From: Paenibacillus sp. MZ04-78.2
Lineage (GTDB): Bacteria; Bacillota; Bacilli; Paenibacillales; NBRC-103111
Assembly: GCF_024213375.1 (NCBI RefSeq)
Contig: NZ_JANAVJ010000011.1
Span: 1 to 64,000, forward strand
DNA: 64,000 nucleotides
Direction: 5' to 3'
This document shows positions 24,256 through 33,431 of this stretch, one piece after another (the stretch's first letter is position 1; every line of letters begins with the position of its first letter). The position numbers and the translations under genes are program-made. The notes under the pieces are model-generated. The model worked only from the letters and a program-made list of their open reading frames with translations, was not told the DNA's origin and ran no database searches.

Positions 24256-25632
24256 ATGGTAATAAGTCTTGAGAAAATTGAACCCATCATCTGTGACCGA
24301 AAAGAACACTATTTAGCGCTACTGTTTACCCTGCTGCGACAAAAAAGCATCAGCACCCAAAATGATGGTATTGTGGAGTGTGCCGAGCTGTTAAGGGAAT
24401 TGATGGAGGAGATCGGGATTCAAACACGTTTAATCGAAACGAAAGGAAATCCTGTCGTGTATGGTCAGCTCCTCAAAAATGAAAGCGCATTCACCCTACT
24501 CATCTATGGTCATTATGATGTCCAGCCACCGGACCCCCTCGAAGAGTGGTTATCCCCGCCTTTTGAACCTACGATTCGGGATGGGAAAATTTACTGCCGA
24601 GGCGCAGGGGATAACAAAGGCCAGCTTATGGCTCAAGTTCTCGCAGTCAAGACTTATTTGGACGCCTATGGCGAGCTTCCGATCAATGTGAAATTTGTAT
24701 TCGAGGGGGAAGAAGAGCGAAGCAGCGTCAACCTTCCTTCCTTTGTCCAAGAAAATAAAGAGCTCTTAAAGGCGGATCTGGTCTACACGTCGGATGGGCC
24801 ATCTCATGAAAGCGGAAATCCCTTAATCTTATTAGGAGTTCGAGGGAACCTCAAGGTACAGTTAACTGCGTCAGGGGCTGACTGGGATAATCATTCGGGA
24901 AACAAAGGGAATATCGTTCCTAACCCGGTCTGGAAACTTATCAATCTATTTCTCACCCTGCGGGATAAAAACGAACGTGTGTTAATTGAAGGTTTTTATG
25001 ACAATATACGTCAACCTACCGAATGTGAGCTTCGGCTTCTGAAGGAGATCCCTTATAACCGGGATGAAATTTCCGAAAAAATCGGATACAAGGATTTGGC
25101 TTTGGATGGAGAAACCTATTATCGCCGGCTCATGTTTGAACCGACTTTCAACATTTCCGGATTTCATAGCGGTTATGGCGGGAACGGGGTTAAGACCATT
25201 ATTCCCTCCAAAGCTACAGCGAAAATGGATATTCGTTTAGTTGCGGATCAAGACCCTGAAGATATTTATCAAAAGCTTGTTCGTCATGTCAAAAAGCACG
25301 CGCCCGATATTGACGTACAATTCATGGGTGCTGTTGATCCATCCCGAACGAGTTCGAACCACGAATTGGTCAAAGTCGTCACAAGCGCCGTTCGAGAGGC
25401 TTATCAACTGGAACCTATTATTCAACCCAGTCTAGGCGGCAGCTTGCCGGATTATGTATGGACAAAACTATTAGGCTTGCCATCGATTGTTGTTCCTTAC
25501 GCCAATTTTGATGAAGCCAATCATTCTCCGAATGAAAATCTGAATATTGATCATTTTTTTAATGGGATAAAGTGTACGTGTCATGTGATCCATAAGCTTG
25601 GAGAACATTCGAGAGCATCGATTTCCATATAG
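24256..25632 (+). CDS. M20 family metallohydrolase
   Basis: About 458 residues. The di-zinc ligands are all visible: YGHYDVQPPDPLEEW, RGAGDNKGQ, EGEEERSS (catalytic Glu), SDGPSHE and the C-terminal EANHSPNE. A lid/dimerisation domain sits between them (about residues 180-310). Family members cleave dipeptides or N-acyl amino acids. The start is taken at ATG 24256, 8 bases after GAAAGGA. It is first in an operon with an AbgT transporter (17 bases downstream) and malonate decarboxylase. The context suggests a substrate that yields malonate or a malonyl amide, which is inference. Confidence 0.85.
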   Translation: MVISLEKIEPIICDRKEHYLALLFTLLRQKSISTQNDGIVECAELLRELMEEIGIQTRLIETKGNPVVYGQLLKNESAFTLLIYGHYDVQPPDPLEEWLSPPFEPTIRDGKIYCRGAGDNKGQLMAQVLAVKTYLDAYGELPINVKFVFEGEEERSSVNLPSFVQENKELLKADLVYTSDGPSHESGNPLILLGVRGNLKVQLTASGADWDNHSGNKGNIVPNPVWKLINLFLTLRDKNERVLIEGFYDNIRQPTECELRLLKEIPYNRDEISEKIGYKDLALDGETYYRRLMFEPTFNISGFHSGYGGNGVKTIIPSKATAKMDIRLVADQDPEDIYQKLVRHVKKHAPDIDVQFMGAVDPSRTSSNHELVKVVTSAVREAYQLEPIIQPSLGGSLPDYVWTKLLGLPSIVVPYANFDEANHSPNENLNIDHFFNGIKCTCHVIHKLGEHSRASISI

Positions 25633-25649
25633 GAAGGAAGCGTGAAAAT

Positions 25650-27185
25650 ATGGCTAAAATACAGCCTCTCATTCAAAACAATCCTAAAGGGCTGATGGGG
25701 TTTTTGAACTGGATTGAACGTACAGGGAATCGTATTCCTCACCCTTTTACCGTATTTCTATATTTAATCTTGTTTGTTCTGGTCGCTTCGTGGATTGGCA
25801 GCTATTTGGGATTAAGTTCGGTTCATCCCGGTACGGGGAAGGAGCTTCATATCAAAAGTTTACTTTCTACCGAGGGTGTTCATTATATTTTGGGATCGAC
25901 AGTCGATAATTTTGTGAAATTCAAGCCCTTAGGATTAGTTTTGGTCATGGTACTCGGTATCGGGTTGGCCGATAAGGTTGGTTTGTTTGAAGCCACCATC
26001 AAAAAAGTTCTTTTAAACGCGCCGAAAGCGGCCATTACGTATGGAGTATTGTTTGCCGCATTTATCGGCCACTTAGCTTCAGATGCCGCTTATGTCATTA
26101 TTCCACCGTTAGCAGCGATGGTGTTCCGGTCGTTCGGGAGGCATCCTGTTGCCGGTCTTGTTACAGGTATAGCGGGGGTGGGCTGCGGTTTTACAGCAAA
26201 CATCTTTATAGCCGGTACGGATGTACTTTTATCGGGGATTACCACCGAAGTAGCGAAAGCGGTTAACCCCAACGTTCAGGTAACGCCTATAGACAACTGG
26301 TATTTCATGTCCCTTTCGGTCTTAGTGCTCACGATCGCCGGAGCGTTTATTACGGAACGGATTGTGGAACCACGGCTCGGAACCTATCAAGGAGAACATT
26401 CGGACCCACAAATCATTGAACTCAGCCCCGTAGTGAATAAAGCGCTTCGAAATGCTATGGTTGCGGCATTGATCTATATTGGCTTCCTTGCTACGGTCCT
26501 TTTTATTCCTCATTCCCCTCTTAGAGGAGAGGATGGAGGAATTCTAACATCTCCATTTATGGAAGGGATTATCCCCATTATTTTGTGTTTCTTCATTGTG
26601 ACGGGTTTAGCCTACGGAATTACGATGAAAAAGGTCACTTGCACAGCCGATGTCGTCAAGCTCATGTCAGACTCGATAAAAGATATGTCCGGCTTTATCG
26701 CATTGGCCTTTATTATTGCACAGTTTATCGCTTATCTGAACTGGAGCAATTTGACCATGTGGATTGCGGTAAGCGGTTCGGAAATGTTGAAAACGGTTCA
26801 TTTGACAGGCTTCCCGGCAATACTCCTCTTTACATTCGTAGCCGTGATCATGGCTTTGCTTATTACTAGCGGATCTGCCCTATGGTCGGTGCTTGCGCCC
26901 ATCTTTGTTCCCATGCTGATGCTGCTAAACTTTCATCCCGCTTTTATCCAAGTGGCTTATCGAATTGCGGATTCCGCAACGAATATGATTACCCCGCTCA
27001 ACCCTTTTGTAGCCGTTATGCTCGGCTTCTTGACGCGGTATGACAAGAAAGCGGGTTTGGGGACGCATATCTCGTTAATTTTTCCTTACACTGTCGCTTT
27101 CCTTATTATATGGGTTCTCATGCTCTGCCTGTTTGGGCTATTGGGAATCCCTGTTGGACCAGGCGTTTCTATGTACCTGAAATAA
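25650..27185 (+). CDS. AbgT family transporter
   Basis: A 511-residue polytopic membrane protein of standard AbgT length. It opens with GFLNWIERTGNRIPHPFTVF and holds the re-entrant hairpin motifs LASDAAYVIIPPLAAMVF and RIADSATNMITPLNPFVAVM. AbgT proteins import p-aminobenzoyl-glutamate or export sulfonamides. It follows an M20 hydrolase as in the abg systems, but the next genes are mdcA-H rather than folate genes, so its cargo here may be a malonyl compound. Ribosome site AGGAAGG. Confidence 0.88.
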   Translation: MAKIQPLIQNNPKGLMGFLNWIERTGNRIPHPFTVFLYLILFVLVASWIGSYLGLSSVHPGTGKELHIKSLLSTEGVHYILGSTVDNFVKFKPLGLVLVMVLGIGLADKVGLFEATIKKVLLNAPKAAITYGVLFAAFIGHLASDAAYVIIPPLAAMVFRSFGRHPVAGLVTGIAGVGCGFTANIFIAGTDVLLSGITTEVAKAVNPNVQVTPIDNWYFMSLSVLVLTIAGAFITERIVEPRLGTYQGEHSDPQIIELSPVVNKALRNAMVAALIYIGFLATVLFIPHSPLRGEDGGILTSPFMEGIIPIILCFFIVTGLAYGITMKKVTCTADVVKLMSDSIKDMSGFIALAFIIAQFIAYLNWSNLTMWIAVSGSEMLKTVHLTGFPAILLFTFVAVIMALLITSGSALWSVLAPIFVPMLMLLNFHPAFIQVAYRIADSATNMITPLNPFVAVMLGFLTRYDKKAGLGTHISLIFPYTVAFLIIWVLMLCLFGLLGIPVGPGVSMYLK

Positions 27186-27240
27186 GACTTCCGAGGAACC
27201 AACACATTTCTATTGAAAAAGGAAGGAAGGGTGCGACGTT

Positions 27241-28902
27241 ATGAACCGGCAAGCACTAGATCAAGGAACTGAAAGATCATGGACGACACGTCGTGATCAG
27301 AAGAATAGCCGCTTGGAGAAAATCAAATCTTTTATGAAGGGACGCGTACTCCCTGCGGAGCGCATCGTCGATGCTCTGGAGTCTTTACTGGCGCCGGGTG
27401 ATCGAGTGGTTTTGGAAGGGAACAATCAGAAACAGGCGACATTTTTATCTCGGGCTCTAGCCATGGCGGACCCGAATAAAGTAAATCGTCTGCACATGAT
27501 CATGTCCAGCATTTCCCGCCCGGAACACCTTGATCTATTCGAAAAAGGGATCGCAAGAAAAGTAGATTTTGCTTATTCCGGTCCGCAAAGCCTTCGTATC
27601 TCACAAATGCTTGAGGATGGGCAGATTGAGATCGGGTCTATTCATACGTATCTGGAGTTATATGCGCGGATGTTTGTCGACCTCATCCCCAATGTCGCCC
27701 TCGTCGCCGCTGACAAAGCGGATGCGGAAGGAAATCTGTATACCGGTCCGAACACAGAGGAGACGCCAACGATTGTTGAAGCGACGGCATTTCGCAACGG
27801 CATCGTCATTGTACAAGTCAACGAAATGGTTGACCGTCTACCGCGCGTGGATATTCCCGCATCCTGGGTGGATATTGTTGTCCAAGCGGACGAGCCTTAT
27901 CAATTGGAGGCTTTGTTCACCAGAGATCCTCGCTTGATCACAGAAACGCAAATTTTAATGGCCATGATCGCCATTCGAGGCGTATACGAGCGTCATGAGG
28001 TACAATCGCTGAATCATGGCGTTGGATTTAATACAGCCGCGATTGAATTACTATTGCCGACGTACGGCGAAAAGCTCGGTCTCCGCGGGAAAATATGCAA
28101 ACACTGGGCGCTTAATCCTCACCCTACGATGATTCCGGCTATTGAGAGCGGATGGGTCGAAAGCATTCACTGTTTTGGCGGGGAAGTAGGAATGGAGGCG
28201 TATACGGCTGCACGTCCCGATGTTTTTTTCACGGGTTCGGACGGCAGCTTGCGCTCGAACCGCGCCTATTCGCAAATGGCCGGTCAATATGGAGTGGATC
28301 TGTTTATTGGCTCCACGCTCCAGATGGACGCTGTCGGAAATTCTTCAACCGTGACCTCCGGTCGACTGACCGGCTTCGGCGGCGCTCCTAATATGGGCCA
28401 TGATCCTCGTGGACGACGCCATGCAACTCCGGCTTGGCTGAATATGATCTCCGAGGAAGGAACGATCGTAAGAGGAAAGAAGCTCGTGGTCCAAATGGCT
28501 GAAACGTTCCAAAAAGGCGACCAACCCACGTTCGTTGAATCTTTGGACGCCGTAGAGGTTGGGCTTGATGCCAATATGCCCATCGCACCGGTGATGATCT
28601 ATGGGGACGATGTAACTCATGTTGTAACTGAAGAAGGAGTCGCCTATCTCTATAAAGCGCGCGACCTCGAAGAACGTCAATTAGCGATTGCGGCTATTGC
28701 CGGAGTCTCTCCCCTTGGTCGTGATCATGACCTGTCCTTAAACGACCGGCTCCGCAGCGATGGTTTAGTCGCGTTTCCCGAAGACCTTGGAATCCGCCGC
28801 ACGGATGCAAAGCGTTCTCTGCTGGCAGCCAAAAGCGTAGAGGAGTTGGTCGAATGGTCGGGAGGACTCTACAAACCACCGGCGAAATTCCGGAGTTGGT
28901 AA
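27241..28902 (+). CDS. mdcA: malonate decarboxylase alpha subunit
   Basis: The 553-residue malonate:acetyl-ACP transferase subunit, a relative of CoA transferases. Recognisable stretches include TTRRDQKNSRLEKIKSFM, LMAMIAIRGVYERHEVQSLN, HPTMIPAIESGWVESIHCFG and GFGGAPNMGHDPRGRRHATP. It swaps acetyl for malonyl on the thiol of the carrier protein. Its start follows GGAAGGAAGG. It is the first structural gene of the biotin-independent decarboxylase complex. Confidence 0.93.
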   Translation: MNRQALDQGTERSWTTRRDQKNSRLEKIKSFMKGRVLPAERIVDALESLLAPGDRVVLEGNNQKQATFLSRALAMADPNKVNRLHMIMSSISRPEHLDLFEKGIARKVDFAYSGPQSLRISQMLEDGQIEIGSIHTYLELYARMFVDLIPNVALVAADKADAEGNLYTGPNTEETPTIVEATAFRNGIVIVQVNEMVDRLPRVDIPASWVDIVVQADEPYQLEALFTRDPRLITETQILMAMIAIRGVYERHEVQSLNHGVGFNTAAIELLLPTYGEKLGLRGKICKHWALNPHPTMIPAIESGWVESIHCFGGEVGMEAYTAARPDVFFTGSDGSLRSNRAYSQMAGQYGVDLFIGSTLQMDAVGNSSTVTSGRLTGFGGAPNMGHDPRGRRHATPAWLNMISEEGTIVRGKKLVVQMAETFQKGDQPTFVESLDAVEVGLDANMPIAPVMIYGDDVTHVVTEEGVAYLYKARDLEERQLAIAAIAGVSPLGRDHDLSLNDRLRSDGLVAFPEDLGIRRTDAKRSLLAAKSVEELVEWSGGLYKPPAKFRSW

Positions 28903-28903
28903 G

Positions 28904-29806
28904 ATGATCGAATATTCTGTTCCATGGACGAATGCTGATTCGTGCAGCACATGGCTCGCTAATTTAGTCACAAAAGCACTGATCGATGAAGCCGAGCTTA
29001 CCCCGAAGCCTGGCTTGGTCGACATGGAAACGGCGGGAGCCCATACGGACTTGCATATTGATCTCATGCGGCGATCCGCTCAAGCCTTGCGTGAAACATT
29101 TGCGGAGATGGCACGCGTTGCCTTTCGAAGTAAGCCGTATCAAGAGCTGCGCGAGCAATTAGCGCGGATTGGCCGTGACGGCGAAGAAGCGATGTTGGAA
29201 GCAACGGGTGGAACGAATACGCACCGCGGGGCCATCTGGGCACTTGGTCTATTGACCGCTGGCGCCGCAATCTATGGACCCCCTGCCTCTCCGAAAGAGA
29301 TTGCAGCACTTGCCGGAGAGATTGCGCGTTATCCGGACCGGTTTGCTCCCGTTAGAACTACAAATGGAATACGCGTTCGGCAGCAGTATAAGGTTTCCGG
29401 CGCCACCGGAGAGGCACAGCAGGGATTCCCGCATGTGATTCACATCGGATTGCCGACGTTGCAGTCATCCCGTCATCGCGGCGTACCCGAGAGCCAAGCC
29501 AAATTGGATGCCCTGCTGGCGATTATGGCCTGTCTTGATGACACTTGTCTGCTGCACCGGGGCGGTGTGGAAGCGCTCCATTTTGCGAAGCAAGGGGCTT
29601 GCCATGTTCTTGTATTAGGCGGAACGTCCACCGCAGAAGGCTGGAATGCTCTTCGGCAGTTAGATGCGGGTCTGATCGCCCGGAATGCTTCGCCTGGCGG
29701 AAGCGCCGATCTTCTCGCCGCCACATTGTTTTTAGATCATCTCTCGATGTACGGATCTAATCGATATAAGGTCCCAATAGGAGGTGCCTTTGGATGGAAC
29801 AATTGA
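28904..29806 (+). CDS. mdcB: triphosphoribosyl-dephospho-CoA synthase
   Basis: The 300-residue MdcB/CitG family enzyme makes 2'-(5''-triphosphoribosyl)-3'-dephospho-CoA, the precursor of the carrier protein's prosthetic group. The family stretches ALIDEAELTPKPGLVDMETA and GTNTHRGAIWALGLL are present. It starts two bases after mdcA and overlaps mdcC by 13 bases. Confidence 0.92.
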   Translation: MIEYSVPWTNADSCSTWLANLVTKALIDEAELTPKPGLVDMETAGAHTDLHIDLMRRSAQALRETFAEMARVAFRSKPYQELREQLARIGRDGEEAMLEATGGTNTHRGAIWALGLLTAGAAIYGPPASPKEIAALAGEIARYPDRFAPVRTTNGIRVRQQYKVSGATGEAQQGFPHVIHIGLPTLQSSRHRGVPESQAKLDALLAIMACLDDTCLLHRGGVEALHFAKQGACHVLVLGGTSTAEGWNALRQLDAGLIARNASPGGSADLLAATLFLDHLSMYGSNRYKVPIGGAFGWNN

Positions 29807-30090
29807 CGTTTGAATATAACGCTAAACAAAAAGTATCGCGGCGTGCACACGTCGGAGTGGCCGGTTCCGGAGACTTGGAAATCTTGATTGAGCCTTGTCA
29901 AGAGCGACGGGCCTATGTGGTGATTCGCACTCAGTCGAATGGGTTTGGGGAAACGTGGAAAGCGGTGCTGGATCGCTTTTTTACCGTCTACGAGTTGGCT
30001 GTGTCCATTGAAATCAATGACTTTGGAGCAACACCCGGCGTCGTATCGCTTCGATTGGCGCAAGCTGTGGAGGTGCTTGTTGATGAATAA
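29794..30090 (+). CDS. mdcC: malonate decarboxylase acyl carrier protein (delta subunit)
   Basis: A 98-residue protein. The conserved serine that receives the dephospho-CoA derivative is in HVGVAGSGDLEILIEP. The C-terminal half contains FAVYELAVSIEINDFGATPG-like family sequence (here FTVYELAVSIEIND). It overlaps mdcB by 13 bases and the fused beta/gamma gene by 8 bases. Confidence 0.92.
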   Translation: MEQLTFEYNAKQKVSRRAHVGVAGSGDLEILIEPCQERRAYVVIRTQSNGFGETWKAVLDRFFTVYELAVSIEINDFGATPGVVSLRLAQAVEVLVDE

Positions 30091-31801
30091 CATGCTTGTG
30101 AAAAATAGCTTTATTGAATTAAATGCCAGAGAGAAGGCTGCGGCGATTCTCGACCCGGATACTTTTCGCGAGCTGCTCGGGCCCTTTGATCGAATAGAGT
30201 CTCCTCACCTCGCACCTCAGGGCATTGTTCCACAGAGTGATGACGGTGTGGTCATTGCTCGCGGCTTAATCAATGGAGCTTCCGCTGTCGTCATTGCTAT
30301 CGAAGGCGCTTTTCAAGGAGGAGGAATTGGGGAGGTGTCCGGCGCCAAGATCGCAGGGGCACTCGAACAAGCGTTGAAAGACAATGAAGAGGGCATTCGT
30401 ACGAAACCTGTATTATTGCTTGAGACCGGGGGCGTGAGATTGCAGGAAGGAAACTATGGGTTGCTGGCCATTGCAGAAATGCAAGCTGCGATTGTGGCAT
30501 TGCGTCGCTACGTACCCGTCGTAGGTGTCGTGTCGGGGATGATCGGTTGTTTTGGCGGCATGTCGATCACATCTGCCTTATGTACAGCTCTGATCATGAC
30601 TCGTCAAGGACGGTTGCAGCTAAACGGACCTGAAGTCATTGAACAGGAAGCGGGCATCCGGGAGTTCGATTCGAGCGACCGTCCGTTCATCTGGAGCACG
30701 GCCGGTGGCGAGCAGCGATTTGCAACCGGTATGGTTGATACCTTGGTCCGTGACGATGTGGCAGAAATTTATCAGGCTGTTCGTGATGCATGTCAACGAG
30801 ACGTGCCGCTTGAAGCTCGCAGTTCTCAGGTGGAACGGTTTCTTTCCCGGCTTGCCGTTATTGACCCCTCCGCTCCGCTTGATGCTTCACGGCTACGGGC
30901 CCTATGGGGACGGGATCAAGAGCAAGAGGTCTCCCCTGCTGACGAACGGATCAGGGAATTGGAAGAAGTATGGCGCCAGACAGAATCGAAAGATAGGAGT
31001 CGTGGGAGAACGTGGTTTGAAGCGTTGACTGGCGCAACGAAGCCGGAAAAAGCAGGAGCGCCATCCGTGTTGTGTGCAGATGCATCCTTAGACGGTGAGT
31101 GCGTTCGTTATATTGCGGTCGTTCCCAATGCAAAAAACCGATTCCCCCGTGCCCGCCACGGCGAGGTAGGTTTGGACGAGGGCTGGACCATTGCACGATA
31201 TGTCCGTGATGCTATCAAAGCTGATGAACACGGTAAGCGCCGAGCGATCGTGGCCATTGTCGACGTGCCGAGTCAAGCCTATGGCTACCGGGAGGAATTA
31301 CTGGGTATTCATTTGGCTTGTGCCGCTGCCGCAGACGCCTACGCATCCGCCCGATTGGCTGGGCATCCTGTCATTGCGCTCCTTGTTGGAAACGCCATCT
31401 CAGGCGCTTTCCTTGCCCACGGATTACAGGCCAGCCGCATCCTTGCGCTTGATGACCCCGGTGTTGCCGTACAAGTGATGTCCCGAACATCCGCCGCACG
31501 TGTCACCCGCCGATCAATCGAAGAGCTGGAAGAAGCGGCCAAAAAGCTGCCCGCGACCGCTTACGATATACGTTCCTTTGCTTCACTAGGTTCATTGCAC
31601 GAATTACTGGCGGACGTGTCTGCCGATGAGCCTGCGCAACCAGACATCGAGAACGTGCAAAGCAAATTAAAAAATGCGATTTCCGAAACACGAAACACGA
31701 CAAGGGATTTAAGTCATCGCTTGACTTCCGATCATTCCCGAAAGGGACGAGCCGCATCCATCAAAGTACGTGTCCGTATGGCGGAACAATGGAACTGCTA
31801 G
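30083..31801 (+). CDS. mdcD: malonate decarboxylase beta/gamma fusion
   Basis: A single 572-residue protein covers two subunits that are separate in Acinetobacter and Klebsiella. Residues 1-290 are MdcD-like carboxyltransferase (GLINGASAVVIAIEGAFQGG, IGEVSGAKIAGALEQAL, VVSGMIGCFGGMSITSAL). Residues about 320-550 are MdcE-like gamma (GLDEGWTIARYVRDAI, VDVPSQAYGYREELLGIH, HPVIALLVGNAISGAF). Together they decarboxylate malonyl-S-ACP to acetyl-S-ACP. ATG 30083 follows GGAGG; longer in-frame starts overlap mdcC and lack a ribosome site. The C-terminus has an extra charged tail. Confidence 0.9.
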   Translation: MNNMLVKNSFIELNAREKAAAILDPDTFRELLGPFDRIESPHLAPQGIVPQSDDGVVIARGLINGASAVVIAIEGAFQGGGIGEVSGAKIAGALEQALKDNEEGIRTKPVLLLETGGVRLQEGNYGLLAIAEMQAAIVALRRYVPVVGVVSGMIGCFGGMSITSALCTALIMTRQGRLQLNGPEVIEQEAGIREFDSSDRPFIWSTAGGEQRFATGMVDTLVRDDVAEIYQAVRDACQRDVPLEARSSQVERFLSRLAVIDPSAPLDASRLRALWGRDQEQEVSPADERIRELEEVWRQTESKDRSRGRTWFEALTGATKPEKAGAPSVLCADASLDGECVRYIAVVPNAKNRFPRARHGEVGLDEGWTIARYVRDAIKADEHGKRRAIVAIVDVPSQAYGYREELLGIHLACAAAADAYASARLAGHPVIALLVGNAISGAFLAHGLQASRILALDDPGVAVQVMSRTSAARVTRRSIEELEEAAKKLPATAYDIRSFASLGSLHELLADVSADEPAQPDIENVQSKLKNAISETRNTTRDLSHRLTSDHSRKGRAASIKVRVRMAEQWNC

Positions 31802-32412
31802 TTCATGATCTGCTGCAAATTCGCCATATAGAGTCCATCGTCAGTAATGAAGAAGTGCCACAATGGGTGCGCGAATCGTTGCTTCGCTCCCCTTGGGTTG
31901 TTGTTCGCAGAGCGCCGCTTCAGGATGGCATGATTCCGATCGGGGTTCGTGGCGAACATAGAAATCAACGTTTCGGCGCCTATCTTCCCTCCTCTGAGGT
32001 CGTAATGAAAGTCACGCCGGAGCAGCTCGTCTCACAGGCCGGCTGGAGAACGAGCGAACGGCTTCATACCATTCGGGCTTTCCAGATCCTTGATACCGTT
32101 TCTTCGTATTACGGTCGTTATGATTGGTCTTGGGGACTCACGGGCAGCATCGGTTACGAACTGGCAAGCTCTGCGCCGACTGCTCGTCCCGACAGCGACT
32201 TGGATATCGTGATCCGAATGCCCCAACCGTTAGATAGGGAGACTGCAAGAACTATCCACGATTGGCATACTCAACTGCCGATTCGAGTAGATGCCCAGCT
32301 TGAGACTCCCTTCGGAGCGGTTGCACTCGCCGAATATGCCCGTCATGAAAAACAGGTACTTCTCCGTACAAGCTCGGGCCCTAAATTAGTGAACCGTCCA
32401 TGGGCTCCGTAA
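31789..32412 (+). CDS. mdcG: phosphoribosyl-dephospho-CoA transferase (holo-ACP synthase)
   Basis: A 207-residue MdcG with a nucleotidyltransferase-like metal site: GSIGYELASS followed by RPDSDLDIVIR, where the two Asp residues are catalytic. It attaches the prosthetic group to MdcC. It overlaps the preceding gene by 13 bases. Confidence 0.9.
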   Translation: MELLVHDLLQIRHIESIVSNEEVPQWVRESLLRSPWVVVRRAPLQDGMIPIGVRGEHRNQRFGAYLPSSEVVMKVTPEQLVSQAGWRTSERLHTIRAFQILDTVSSYYGRYDWSWGLTGSIGYELASSAPTARPDSDLDIVIRMPQPLDRETARTIHDWHTQLPIRVDAQLETPFGAVALAEYARHEKQVLLRTSSGPKLVNRPWAP

Positions 32413-32434
32413 ATAAGAATCGGGAGGATGGAAA

Positions 32435-33364
32435 ATGAGCGTTGTGTTTCTCTTTCCCGGCCAAGGTTCTCAACAGACAGGAATGCTCCATCAATTGCCT
32501 GATCATCCGGTGATCGAAGCAACTTTTCATGAGGCAAGCGAGGTATTGAAAGAAGACTTGGAAATGCTAGATTCGGAAAAGTCGCTTTCCTCTACGGTTG
32601 CCGTTCAACTTGCTTTACTTATTTCCGGAGTAGCTGCGGCCCGTGCTTTACAAGCGGAAGGAGCCTCACCAGATTGGGTGGCTGGTCATTCTGTGGGCGC
32701 ATTTAGTGCCGCTGTCATTTCAAATGTTCTAGAATTCAAAGACGCGCTACAGCTTGTAAAGCTGCGTGCCACGCTAATGGAAAATGCATATCCAAGGGGA
32801 TATGGGATGGGGGTTGTCACAGGTCTCCATGAACGCCGATTAGTTGAAATGATCGAAAAAGAATTTACGCGCGCGGAGCCTGTCTACATGGCTAACCTGA
32901 ATGCTCCTCAACAAATTACCGTTGCAGGTGCGATTGCCGGGCTCGAAAGAGTTTTTGCAGCCGCACGTTTGTCAGGTGCTCGGATGGCCCGGTTATTGAA
33001 CGTAAGCGTTCCTTCGCATTGCCCGTTGCTCAATCGGGTATCAGACGAGTTGATGGCGGCTTTGGAAAGGACAGCTTTGCGTGAACCAACTGTCCCTTAC
33101 GCAGCAAACGTTAACGCACGAACTCTTAATAATGCTGCGGTCATCAGAAAAGACCTTGCATTAAGCGTTGCCAAGCCTGTTCGGTGGCACGATGCAACTA
33201 CGCTGTTATATGAACGGGGGGCCAGGCTGTTTGTGGAAATGTCACCTGGTCACGTCTTGACAGACCTGTCTGCTGCGGCATTCCCTAACGCACGATCGAT
33301 TTCGTTCAGCAAGAGTGGATTGGAGGACGCGAAAATATTGATTTTGCGTGAGAGGGGAAGTTAG
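32435..33364 (+). CDS. mdcH: malonate decarboxylase epsilon subunit (malonyl-CoA:ACP transacylase)
   Basis: A 309-residue FabD-like acyltransferase with FLFPGQGSQQTGMLHQLP at the start, the nucleophile in VAGHSVGAF and the His in VPSHCPLL. It primes the carrier protein with malonyl or acetyl. It is the last gene of the operon and is followed by a bidirectional terminator. Confidence 0.92.
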   Translation: MSVVFLFPGQGSQQTGMLHQLPDHPVIEATFHEASEVLKEDLEMLDSEKSLSSTVAVQLALLISGVAAARALQAEGASPDWVAGHSVGAFSAAVISNVLEFKDALQLVKLRATLMENAYPRGYGMGVVTGLHERRLVEMIEKEFTRAEPVYMANLNAPQQITVAGAIAGLERVFAAARLSGARMARLLNVSVPSHCPLLNRVSDELMAALERTALREPTVPYAANVNARTLNNAAVIRKDLALSVAKPVRWHDATTLLYERGARLFVEMSPGHVLTDLSAAAFPNARSISFSKSGLEDAKILILRERGS

Positions 33365-33382
33365 TTCCGTGCTTGTACAACA

Positions 33383-33416
33383 AAAAAGCCGTCGATACGT
33401 GCTCGACAGCCCTTTT
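33383..33416. terminator. bidirectional terminator
   Basis: An imperfect stem GCCGTCGA/TCGACAGC is flanked by AAAAAA on the left and CCTTTT on the right, so it can serve both mdcH and the convergent lipoprotein gene. Confidence 0.8.
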
Positions 33417-33431
33417 AGCAAGAGGCGACAT

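Noticed and set aside
24256-27185. Folate-scavenging abg operon
   Set aside because: M20 plus AbgT fits in part, but there is no AbgR/AbgA/AbgB set and the same operon continues into mdcA-H.
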